A stretch of DNA of 64,000 nucleotides from G963663775 sp963663775 (GTDB lineage: Bacteria; Bacillota; Clostridia; Oscillospirales; Butyricicoccaceae). Each line of letters opens with the position of its first letter. The stretch's first letter is position 1. The notes beneath the pieces are model-generated. The model searched no databases. It worked only from the letters and a program-made list of their open reading frames with translations, and had not been told where the DNA came from. Shown piece by piece: positions 55,057 to 63,486 of this stretch. The position numbers and the translations under genes are program-made. The stretch is taken from assembly GCA_963663775.1 (NCBI GenBank), contig OY760624.1, positions 2,356,001 through 2,420,000 of the forward strand, in the 5' to 3' direction.

Positions 55057-55073
55057 AAAGGGGCGGAAGCACG

Positions 55074-56174
55074 ATGGCATCGGGAACCAAAAGCTTTGTA
55101 TTCAATCGCCAGCAGGATTGGGAAGATGGCGGACTGTTGGAAAATTTCGTGTTTATGCAGGATCAGCTTTGTTCCGCTTCGGAACAGGCGTGGTTTTTCT
55201 CGGAAGCACTTGATTCGATGCAAACCGAAACCTGTTGGCATCGATTGCGAATGGATGCCCAAATCCCGCAAAATACACTTCTGGAAGTCTATGTGATGGC
55301 GGTTGATGCCACGGCAGAAGAACGCAATGCAATCGATAGCCGCCTGCGTGATGCGGAAATTGCAAACGCACAAAAGCTGCAGATGTTTGAAACCTATGGA
55401 AAAAAGATAGTCAATGTGCTGGATGTTCCATTGTTTGCGCTGAACGGGCAATATTTGTGGTTTGGCATACATATTGCAGCGCATACAGATGCCCCCATCG
55501 TGATAGATGCCGTGAAACTGGAATTTCCACGCATCGCATTCATCGATTATCTGCCGCAAATATATCGCAAACAGGGAAAAAACTCATTTCTGTCAAGATA
55601 TCTCATGATTTTCCAATCAATTTATGTGGATTTTGAGGAAAAGTTGGAGCAAACCCCACGTTTGTTTGATGTTACTACCGCACCGCCTGCATTTCTAGAG
55701 TGGCTGACAAAATGGTTTTCCATAGAAGACAGTGCACAGTGGAGTGAGGAAAAACTGCGGAAGTTATTGCAAAATGCAGCAGAAATTTATCAAAAAAAAG
55801 GCACTTGCGATTCGATTCGACAGATTGTGTGGCATTATCTTGAGGAATTTCCCTATTTGATAGAGCAGTTTGATGCGGTGCAAAAAGAAACCGCACCAGA
55901 AAAACAGACCCTTATCCGCCAGCTTTACGGGGATACCGGCTATACATTCACCGTGTTGGTGCCAAGCGAATGTGTTCCAGACAGCGATACCTATATGGAG
56001 CTACAGCGGCTGATTGGTCGATGTCAGCCGATTGATGCGATTTGCAATCTTGTGGTGCTTCCTAAAGCGATGTATCTGGATTGTCATTGCTATTTGGGTA
56101 TCAATACACGATTGCCATATCAGGAGCAGCTACAGGTAGGCAATGAAAATGCACCGCTCCTTTATTTATCTTAG
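55074..56174 (+). CDS. Tail protein I-like baseplate protein
   Basis: Baseplate-periphery component. Residues about 1-160 are a beta-rich domain; residues about 170-320 match the tail protein domain of the TIGR02242 type (IDYLPQIYRKQGKNSFLSRY, FLSRYLMIFQSIYVDFEEKL, FLEWLTKWFSIED, YQKKGTCDSIRQIV). At 366 residues it is complete. AAAGGGG precedes ATG. Confidence 0.82.
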   Translation: MASGTKSFVFNRQQDWEDGGLLENFVFMQDQLCSASEQAWFFSEALDSMQTETCWHRLRMDAQIPQNTLLEVYVMAVDATAEERNAIDSRLRDAEIANAQKLQMFETYGKKIVNVLDVPLFALNGQYLWFGIHIAAHTDAPIVIDAVKLEFPRIAFIDYLPQIYRKQGKNSFLSRYLMIFQSIYVDFEEKLEQTPRLFDVTTAPPAFLEWLTKWFSIEDSAQWSEEKLRKLLQNAAEIYQKKGTCDSIRQIVWHYLEEFPYLIEQFDAVQKETAPEKQTLIRQLYGDTGYTFTVLVPSECVPDSDTYMELQRLIGRCQPIDAICNLVVLPKAMYLDCHCYLGINTRLPYQEQLQVGNENAPLLYLS

Positions 56175-56218
56175 ACACGCACCCCATCCATCAAATAATG
56201 CAGAAATGGAGCATAGCT

Positions 56219-58003
56219 ATGAGTGAAAAACAATACTATACGGCGGATCGCAATCATTATTTCTTTGGAAAACTGATGTCGGTGCGTGATTTTGAAAACG
56301 AACAGGCATATATGAACAACAGACGCCGTCTGGGCAATCGCCTGCTGCATGGTGCAGGCATTGTGTCTGGGCTGAATGTCTTACTGCTTGATAATCAGAC
56401 ATTTTCCTTGGAAACAGGCATGGCAATTGATTATTTAGGGCGTGAAATCGTGGTGGCAGAGCCTTGTGTCAAGCGGCTTGGCGTGGTAGAAGGGTTTGAT
56501 GAGCAGGCTGGCGGAGAGATGTATTTGTGCCTGCGGTATCACGAGGAATTGCGTGAGGGCACGTTTTCCGTGGCGGGTTCTGCAACGGGAAGCGGATTGA
56601 ATCAAGCGTATAACTGTATTCATGAGGACTACGAACTGTTTTTGACACGAGAAGCACCCAAGCCATATGATTTGGGACTCACGGGACTGCTGCGCCAAAC
56701 AGCAGTCATTTATCAGAAAAATGGCATACAGCTTACCGTTGAAACCGTTCGATATACGACACCCAACGCCCCGATACAGGTAAGCGTGTTGTTTGAAAAG
56801 CGAGATTTGGCAACGCCGGTGCATTATGAATTTCGACTGGGCGGTCAATTGTTTCAAGACGCAGACGGCGGTGCGCTGCTGGTACAATATGACGAAACAG
56901 AAGTCAAAACGATGCAGCAAATCCGCACAACTTATGTGTTGCAGTGTACCGCTTCAACGGATATTTGCGCAGAATTGCAGATTCACGATTTGCAGGTGCG
57001 TTTTGGCGCAGAAAAGGATATCCAGCCCATCGTGCAGACCTTGGATGTGCAGGTTGTAACACGTGATATTGCAGAGGTTGTCACCGAAAGCTACTATAAT
57101 CGCCGCTTTGAAGAGGTGCTCAAAACAGATAACCGGCAGATTTACCTGGCAAAATTTCACGTGATGGTAGGTCCCTCTACTTATTTCATCGAAAAGATGG
57201 AAAAAAATCCGTTTGGACAATACTTACTCAATACGCAGCTGCTGCATGTGCTGCAGGGAATTGACTCGAAAAGCAATGGTACACCTAGCGAAGTAGCAAC
57301 CACCGCCGCACAACTGCCACTAAACATAGATAGCGACCAAAATCCGATGGCAAATATCATTACAGGTGTGGAAAAAATCAACTTGGGGTTTTCACCAAAG
57401 GCGGGAAAAAACTACTTTTCCTACGAATTTGTACATGGGTTGGGATATGGAAATGTTGCTGTCATTGCGGCATTGGAAAACACCGAAACCCAGATGACCA
57501 ACGATGACCCGCTGCTGCTGTTTGGCAACACCAGTATTTTCCGTGCAGACGAATTTCCGCATGCATTGCCACGAGCAGAGGTTGGCGCAATGGTGAAGCC
57601 ACACAAGGGCACGTTGCAGCTGGGGGTACATTTGCTGGAGAAAACCGACCTGCAAACCCTGTCTGTTCGGTGGTGGGCGTTCAAACCTGCAAGCGAATCA
57701 CAGCAGAGCACAGAAATTCCCGATGATGGAATTGCAGTGGTGGTGACACCGAACACCGCATCCATTGAGCCGTTGGCGCAGCTGCGTTTGACAGCAGAAG
57801 TTACCGGCACGATTAGTCAAGAAATTTTATGGAGCATTCATGACCGTGCAGGAGGTACAATCGACAGAAATGGATTGTATACCGCACCTTCGCGCGAGGG
57901 CGTGTATGAGGTGGTTGCACGCAGTGCCAAATATGAAGACAAGCAGGCTTCCGCCTATATTGTGGTACGAACACAGCAAGTACCAGAAGCGGAAAATGCA
58001 TAA
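56219..58003 (+). CDS. CIS-associated structural protein with C-terminal Ig-like domain
   Basis: A 594-residue protein whose N-terminus (NHYFFGKLMSVRDFENEQAY, NRRRLGNRLLHGAGIVSGL) matches a conserved family following tail protein I in eCIS loci. The centre is mixed beta. The last ~85 residues resemble a bacterial Ig-like domain (VVVTPNTASIEPLAQLRLTA, WSIHD, GLYTAPSREGVYEVVARS). ATG 56219 follows GGAG. No signal peptide, so it is likely part of the baseplate or its outer ring. It could take the place of a tail fibre, which is missing otherwise. Confidence 0.65.
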   Translation: MSEKQYYTADRNHYFFGKLMSVRDFENEQAYMNNRRRLGNRLLHGAGIVSGLNVLLLDNQTFSLETGMAIDYLGREIVVAEPCVKRLGVVEGFDEQAGGEMYLCLRYHEELREGTFSVAGSATGSGLNQAYNCIHEDYELFLTREAPKPYDLGLTGLLRQTAVIYQKNGIQLTVETVRYTTPNAPIQVSVLFEKRDLATPVHYEFRLGGQLFQDADGGALLVQYDETEVKTMQQIRTTYVLQCTASTDICAELQIHDLQVRFGAEKDIQPIVQTLDVQVVTRDIAEVVTESYYNRRFEEVLKTDNRQIYLAKFHVMVGPSTYFIEKMEKNPFGQYLLNTQLLHVLQGIDSKSNGTPSEVATTAAQLPLNIDSDQNPMANIITGVEKINLGFSPKAGKNYFSYEFVHGLGYGNVAVIAALENTETQMTNDDPLLLFGNTSIFRADEFPHALPRAEVGAMVKPHKGTLQLGVHLLEKTDLQTLSVRWWAFKPASESQQSTEIPDDGIAVVVTPNTASIEPLAQLRLTAEVTGTISQEILWSIHDRAGGTIDRNGLYTAPSREGVYEVVARSAKYEDKQASAYIVVRTQQVPEAENA

Positions 58004-58025
58004 ATGACAAAAGGTGGTGCAGAAA

Positions 58026-59150
58026 ATGGATTATCCGACCACGCTTTTCGGCTATCAGCAAATCGGCACTCTGCGAGAGGAAATGGCGGTGCAGGTGCAG
58101 ATTGCCGCTTTGCCAAAACGGGAAGGGACACAATATATCATCAATGCCATAGATGTGGGACCACAAACGATTCCACTGTTTGAGCAATGCCTGCAATGCT
58201 TTTCTGAAAAAATATATCCAGATTTCTTGTCCTTTTTTTCCGAAGCAGGGCGGTTTTTTCTGGTATTTCCCAATCACAAGGCGTTCAATTTGCGCATGGG
58301 GTTTCAAGGGAACCCAGATGAAGTTTCGATTGGAAAGCGGTTTGCCCTGCTGCATGAAATTTTGTTGAAACTGCATGAAGCATGCCGCTTGCCGTTGGCG
58401 GTGGTGATTGGTGCAGCAACCCCAGAGAATATTCATATTGACCCAAAGGGCGATGTCCATTTGCAGTTTTTGCTAGAGTCAAAACTGGTTCTGGAGGAAG
58501 TCGACGGCAGCATGCTCTATGAGCGTATTGCCAGCATTATCGCACTGCTGTTAGAGCAGGAACTGGAAAGCCGCACCAACCAGAAGCTGCGTATTATTAT
58601 TGAAAAATGCGAAAAGCATCTATATCAATCGATTCCAGAGCTGATAAAAGAACTGGAGAATGCAGAAGAAACCTGCAGTGCGACAGAGCACCACAACTGG
58701 ATGGCAGAGCTGTATCAACGCTATCAAAAGCAAATCCAAAAAGCGGCGGGTATTGCAAGCGTGGGATTAACGGTCGGCGTGCTGCTCTATTTGAGCCTTA
58801 GCTTATTTTCTGCATCGGATACCAATCCACTACATGAAAAAGTGCTGCGAATTGGAAACCAAACCTATGTGGCAGATGAGAGTGCGGCCAGCACATTAGC
58901 ACCCTCCGTGCAGCAACAGACCGCATCAGACCCCGCAGAGGCATCTACACAACTGACAGGCGAGCAGATTGCCTTTGAAGACCATGTGGTGCGTTCGGGA
59001 GAAACCTTGGATGCAATCTGTGAGACATATTACGGGAATGCGGCATATCGTGAGGCAGTGGCGGCATATAACAATATGCCCCAGGATACACAGCTACAAG
59101 CAGGAACAATTTTAAAGCTTCCAAATCCGGAGAATATTGTGGTCGACTAA
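58026..59150 (+). CDS. Membrane protein with kinase-like N-terminus and extracellular LysM
   Basis: A 374-residue protein: soluble N-terminal region (1-235), one membrane helix (about 240-263), a Thr/Ala/Gln linker and a C-terminal LysM (about 319-366; VVRSGETLDAICETYYGN). The stretch TPENIHIDPKGDVHLQF recalls the kinase catalytic loop and the strand before DFG, but HRD reads GAA and DFG reads QFL, so it would be a pseudokinase. The layout pseudokinase-helix-extracellular resembles EssB/YukC of type VII secretion. LysM should bind peptidoglycan. ATG 58026 follows AAGGTGG. This is a candidate membrane or wall anchor for the CIS. The kinase similarity is by eye only. Confidence 0.6.
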   Translation: MDYPTTLFGYQQIGTLREEMAVQVQIAALPKREGTQYIINAIDVGPQTIPLFEQCLQCFSEKIYPDFLSFFSEAGRFFLVFPNHKAFNLRMGFQGNPDEVSIGKRFALLHEILLKLHEACRLPLAVVIGAATPENIHIDPKGDVHLQFLLESKLVLEEVDGSMLYERIASIIALLLEQELESRTNQKLRIIIEKCEKHLYQSIPELIKELENAEETCSATEHHNWMAELYQRYQKQIQKAAGIASVGLTVGVLLYLSLSLFSASDTNPLHEKVLRIGNQTYVADESAASTLAPSVQQQTASDPAEASTQLTGEQIAFEDHVVRSGETLDAICETYYGNAAYREAVAAYNNMPQDTQLQAGTILKLPNPENIVVD

Positions 59151-59199
59151 CACAGGCAGAACAAAAGACGAGTCCGGAACGGCAGACGGGAGAAATACT

Positions 59200-61935
59200 A
59201 TGAAAAAAACAAAAATAGTAATTATTTTGATTCTAAGTTCCGTTTTAGGACTGTTTATGGGCTATCGGATGAATCAAATACAGATAACCGAGCCGATTGA
59301 CTATTGCTATAGTATGCAGGGAACGCTCTATCTGCTCACACAGCAGGAACAGGAAACGCATTTGCTGCAGTTTCACCCAAACGGCAGTTTACAGAGCGAT
59401 ACCGTGCTGCAGGCAAAAAGCGGAGAAGAGCAAATTACCTATAAGGCGATTGCGTTGGATGAAAAAAACAATATATATCTACTCACAGAAAACAGTACGG
59501 TTGTTACAACAGGGCTAAATGAAGCCAAAAGAATGGTGACGGCGGAAGCGGTTCGCATGTATGACGCAAATTTGCAGCCGATTCGGTTAGCAATCAATTT
59601 GGAACAGCAGGGCGCATCCGAAGAGAGTTGTCTGAAAAAACTGTTTGTGTGCGGTCAGACGGTCTATGCAGGCTATCAAAAGGGAAGCCAAGTTGAATTT
59701 TATGCAGTGAATGCCATGAGCAACGGCGCATCACAGAAATTGACCACGTTTCAAATCGTGCAGCCGCAGAATGCGGAAGATACGCAGGGATGGATGCTTG
59801 ATTTTGCATGCACGCCGGATGGACATGCGCTGTATGCAACTGCGGATGGACGGCTCTATCGTGTGACGGACGGCAAAAGCGAAGATGTAACCCAGATGAT
59901 AGGCGGAACAGGTATTGCAAACCAATTCTTTGTGACGCCAGACGGAGCGATTTGTTTCGTTGAACAATTGAGTCAAACGCTGTATTGTGCAGATTTGGAA
60001 AGCGGCACCGCAGAAAAAGTGTTTACGATAAACAGTCGCATCAATGAAGCACAGCAAATAGATTTCGGCGCAGCAAAACAGGTGAAGATGGACTTGAATG
60101 GCGTATACCATGCGATGGTTGTATCCAATAGAAGCGCAAGTTGGGTTGATTTTGGAAATGAGGAGCATGTAATTTCTCATTTGCAAGGGGCACTATTCCC
60201 GCAGCTTTTGATTTGGTGGGTCATTTGTGCGGTAGGCTGTGCCATTGTCCTGCTGCTGCTTTATGCGTTTTTTTGCCACTTGCGTGGCAGGGTTTTGCTG
60301 GCGCATCGCATCACGCTGCTGTTTTGGCCACTCTATATGCTGACCGCTGCCGCACTGACCGTTGCGCTGGCACTGCTGAGCATGATGCCTGTTTCGCAAG
60401 AATTGGAACAGTCCCTACGCAGGGAGGCAGAGGTGCTCACAGCGCAGCTAGAGAATTTGCCGCTTGGACAGGTCGATTTGCTCAGTGACTATGGAACGGA
60501 CGCCTACGGGCAGCTTGCACAGGCGTTTTCCGATGCTGCCGCAACAGCGGTGCAAGCGAGCGGGCGGGAAGATGGGGTTCGCTTATATACAACTTATCAC
60601 CAACGGCTTTTTGTAGGGTTAGATACCGATTGGCAGCAGCGGTTGCAGTCTTTGGATGCCTTTGCAGATGCAAGCGAGCAAACCCTTTATCAAACTGTGC
60701 TGGCAAGCCCCATGAATGACGAGAATGGACAGCGTATTTATACCTTGCATCGGCAGAATGATGCCCAATGGCGATTGCTCATGCCGATGACATTGGGAGA
60801 AAAAGTTGGCATGTTAGAAATCAGTGTCAATCGCACGGAATATGTCGAGCGGGTTTTTTATCGGAATCTTGTAGTAATCGGCGGCTGTGTAGGCATTGCA
60901 TCCTTGTTCTTGTTGGGTGCGTTTCTATGGGTGCTGCATCGGTGCTTACGGCCGCTGGGAGAACTCAAGCAGACGGCAGACCGCATTGCAGAGGGCAAAT
61001 GGGCCGAGCGGGTGCAGCTGTTGGCGAAAGATGAATTGGGGGATATTGGCGCAGCATTTAATATGATGACGGAAAAGCTGAATCAATATATTTCCAACTT
61101 GGTTGTTTTAAATCGAGCATATATTAAGTTTGTTCCACGAGAGCTGTTTCATATGCTGGGCAAAACCAAAATTACCGAAATTGCATTGCGAGAGCAGAAT
61201 ATGTCTGTCATGAGTATCCTTTACGTAGGTTTTCGCACGGGACAGACGGCAGAACAGACCATTTCAGAAACGGCATATTTCGACATGCTGAATGACAGCT
61301 TTGACAAGCTGTTTGAAATCATTCGTAAAAATGATGGCGTCATTGATCAATTTGACGGCGTGGGCATGCTGTGTTTGTTTCCGTCCTCACCGGAGGGTGC
61401 GGTTGCCGCCTCCATTCAATTCCGTGAATTTTTTGAAGCACAAGGGCAGAACAGCGGTATCAAAGAAGTGGTTAGCACAGGCAACACCTTAATTGGGGTT
61501 GCGGGCAATGAAACCCGCAACACGATGATAGCAGTTTCTAATGAGATTACACGCAGTTACCAACTGAGCAATCGCATGGATGAAATGGGATTGCAGCACA
61601 TCATGACACAGGACACCATCCATGCACTGCGTGGAAAAGAAAAGACCCTGCAATATCGCTTTGCTGGTCAGGTTGCCACAACAGCAAAACCACTCAAAAT
61701 ATATGAAGTGTTGGATGGCTTGCCCTATTATCAGAAGAAACTGTATCAAACCACCCAAGAAACCTTTGAACAAGGGGTTGCATCCTACATAGCAGGCGAT
61801 TTCCGCAAAGCAAGAGATTGTTTTGCAGAAGTGATTTGTGTCAATGAAAATGACCGTGCTGCGATGTATTATTTGATGCTGTGCGAAGAAAACAGCCGCA
61901 AAAATCATAAAGCATGGACGGGAAATTTGATGTGA
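59200..61935 (+). CDS. Receptor-like membrane protein with HAMP and degenerate cyclase domain
   Basis: A 911-residue receptor: membrane helix (about 5-25), extracellular propeller-like repeats (30-340), two helices (about 348-410), second extracellular domain (about 415-565), helix (about 570-595), HAMP (about 600-650, LKQTADRIAEGKWAERVQLL), cyclase homology domain (about 680-850), TPR-like end. The cyclase metal sites are lost: FxD reads YVG in ILYVGFRTG, and the second Asp reads Val in QFDGVGMLCLF; the Asn/Arg pair is also changed. It should not make cAMP and may be a signalling scaffold. ATG 59200 follows GGGAGA. Same layout as the MFS receptor at 20284. Confidence 0.75.
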   Translation: MKKTKIVIILILSSVLGLFMGYRMNQIQITEPIDYCYSMQGTLYLLTQQEQETHLLQFHPNGSLQSDTVLQAKSGEEQITYKAIALDEKNNIYLLTENSTVVTTGLNEAKRMVTAEAVRMYDANLQPIRLAINLEQQGASEESCLKKLFVCGQTVYAGYQKGSQVEFYAVNAMSNGASQKLTTFQIVQPQNAEDTQGWMLDFACTPDGHALYATADGRLYRVTDGKSEDVTQMIGGTGIANQFFVTPDGAICFVEQLSQTLYCADLESGTAEKVFTINSRINEAQQIDFGAAKQVKMDLNGVYHAMVVSNRSASWVDFGNEEHVISHLQGALFPQLLIWWVICAVGCAIVLLLLYAFFCHLRGRVLLAHRITLLFWPLYMLTAAALTVALALLSMMPVSQELEQSLRREAEVLTAQLENLPLGQVDLLSDYGTDAYGQLAQAFSDAAATAVQASGREDGVRLYTTYHQRLFVGLDTDWQQRLQSLDAFADASEQTLYQTVLASPMNDENGQRIYTLHRQNDAQWRLLMPMTLGEKVGMLEISVNRTEYVERVFYRNLVVIGGCVGIASLFLLGAFLWVLHRCLRPLGELKQTADRIAEGKWAERVQLLAKDELGDIGAAFNMMTEKLNQYISNLVVLNRAYIKFVPRELFHMLGKTKITEIALREQNMSVMSILYVGFRTGQTAEQTISETAYFDMLNDSFDKLFEIIRKNDGVIDQFDGVGMLCLFPSSPEGAVAASIQFREFFEAQGQNSGIKEVVSTGNTLIGVAGNETRNTMIAVSNEITRSYQLSNRMDEMGLQHIMTQDTIHALRGKEKTLQYRFAGQVATTAKPLKIYEVLDGLPYYQKKLYQTTQETFEQGVASYIAGDFRKARDCFAEVICVNENDRAAMYYLMLCEENSRKNHKAWTGNLM

Positions 61936-61969
61936 AAACGTCATAGGCGAATAGAGGTGACAAGCGGAA

Positions 61970-63469
61970 ATGAATTATAACTTTTTTGATATTATTCTGC
62001 GTGCGCTGAAGGCACAGGGAGATAATCTCAAACAGCAAGTGATCCGTATTACAAAGGTCACTTCCAAACTCGTGACACGCATCCTCACATTTGTACGAAA
62101 TACCATCACCAGCTTTTTACGTGCGCCCCAAAGTCGAGAAGATTATGTGGGTGCAGGAAGGTATTTGCTGTCCAAACGATTGGTTTTTATGTGCATTGCG
62201 GCATTTTTAGGGGCAGTTACCGTATGCGTGTGTGTCATTTATCCATGGATGGATGGGCGTTTGTGGGTGAGCCATATGGAACTGAACAGTGAAAAGTTTT
62301 TAAGTTTCAGCGGCAAAGCGCAAGTCTATGATTCCGGCGGTGTCACCATTTACCAGGGCGATATGGTGGACGGTGCGCTGACCGGAACAGGCAGGCAATA
62401 CGATACTGACGGTATTTTACTCTATGAAGGTAATTTTGAAGATGGGCAGTACAGCGGGCAAGGGCGATATTATATAGCGCATGTTTTGCGGTATGATGGT
62501 GCATTCAGCAACAATTTATATCAAGGAGAGGGAAACCTGTATAATCAGGACAGCCGTTTAATTTACAGTGGTCCATTTGTCGCAGGACTGCGCAGTGGCA
62601 TAGGCACCGCATACAATCCCGAAACAGGAAAAAAATCTTATTTCGGTTCATATGCCGAGGATAAAAAAGAAGGCAACGGCACCGCATTTGCGCAGGATGG
62701 AGAAACCATCGTTTACGAAGGGTCTTTTGCGCTGGATGTTTATGCAGGGCAGGGGAAGTTGTATGAAAATGGAAAGCTGCGCTATGCAGGGAGCTTTGCA
62801 GAGGGTGTGTTTTCCGGAGATGGTGTGCTCTATGATGCAGACAGCGGCACGATGCTCTATGAGGGGCAATTTCAAAACGGGCAATATAGCGGGGAAGGCA
62901 AGTTGTATGACCCTGACAGCGGTAGTCTGCTCTATAGCGGGACATTTGCGAATGGGCGAAGGGATGGCAGTGGTGCGGAATATGACAGCCTTGGGGCTGT
63001 GATTTTTCAGGGGAACTATAAAGACGGTTTGGTTGACCTGATGAGCTATATGGGGCAGGATATGCAGGCGTTTTGTGCGGATTTTGGAAATCCAAGCACC
63101 AAAGAAACGGTTGACGATGTGGAGGTTTGGAATTATCCAAGCAAAAATTTGGTGGTCATTGCAAAGCCGGATATTGTCAATCAAGTGATGGTGTGTTGGA
63201 AGATTATGAGCGGACTGCGTGAAGAATTTTGCAATATTCAAAAAAGCAGTACACAACAAGATGTACAAAATGTGTTGGGTGCTCCATTTACCTCGCTAGA
63301 GCTGACACTGCCCGCCTACAGTCAAAAAGCATTTGCCGCATTGGGTGCAACCGTTCCCAACGGTGCCACTGTTTTGAGCGAAAAATATTTGCAAAGCGGA
63401 TACTACATTCGGGTCTACTATGATGCACCACAAGGAAAAGCTGCCATTGTTGAGATGTGTGGGTTATAA
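61970..63469 (+). CDS. Membrane-anchored MORN-repeat protein
   Basis: A 499-residue protein. Residues 1-65 are soluble and basic, one helix lies at about 69-91, then about ten MORN repeats (115-350; repeated YEGxFxxGxxxGxGxLY lines such as LLYEGNFEDGQYSGQGRYY) and a C-terminal alpha/beta domain (360-499). MORN repeats here would lie outside the membrane. GAGGTGA precedes ATG. It follows the cyclase-like receptor by 34 bases. Such repeats bind lipids or proteins in other systems; a scaffold at the envelope is my guess. Confidence 0.75.
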   Translation: MNYNFFDIILRALKAQGDNLKQQVIRITKVTSKLVTRILTFVRNTITSFLRAPQSREDYVGAGRYLLSKRLVFMCIAAFLGAVTVCVCVIYPWMDGRLWVSHMELNSEKFLSFSGKAQVYDSGGVTIYQGDMVDGALTGTGRQYDTDGILLYEGNFEDGQYSGQGRYYIAHVLRYDGAFSNNLYQGEGNLYNQDSRLIYSGPFVAGLRSGIGTAYNPETGKKSYFGSYAEDKKEGNGTAFAQDGETIVYEGSFALDVYAGQGKLYENGKLRYAGSFAEGVFSGDGVLYDADSGTMLYEGQFQNGQYSGEGKLYDPDSGSLLYSGTFANGRRDGSGAEYDSLGAVIFQGNYKDGLVDLMSYMGQDMQAFCADFGNPSTKETVDDVEVWNYPSKNLVVIAKPDIVNQVMVCWKIMSGLREEFCNIQKSSTQQDVQNVLGAPFTSLELTLPAYSQKAFAALGATVPNGATVLSEKYLQSGYYIRVYYDAPQGKAAIVEMCGL

Positions 63470-63486
63470 GAAAGACGGTGAAACAC

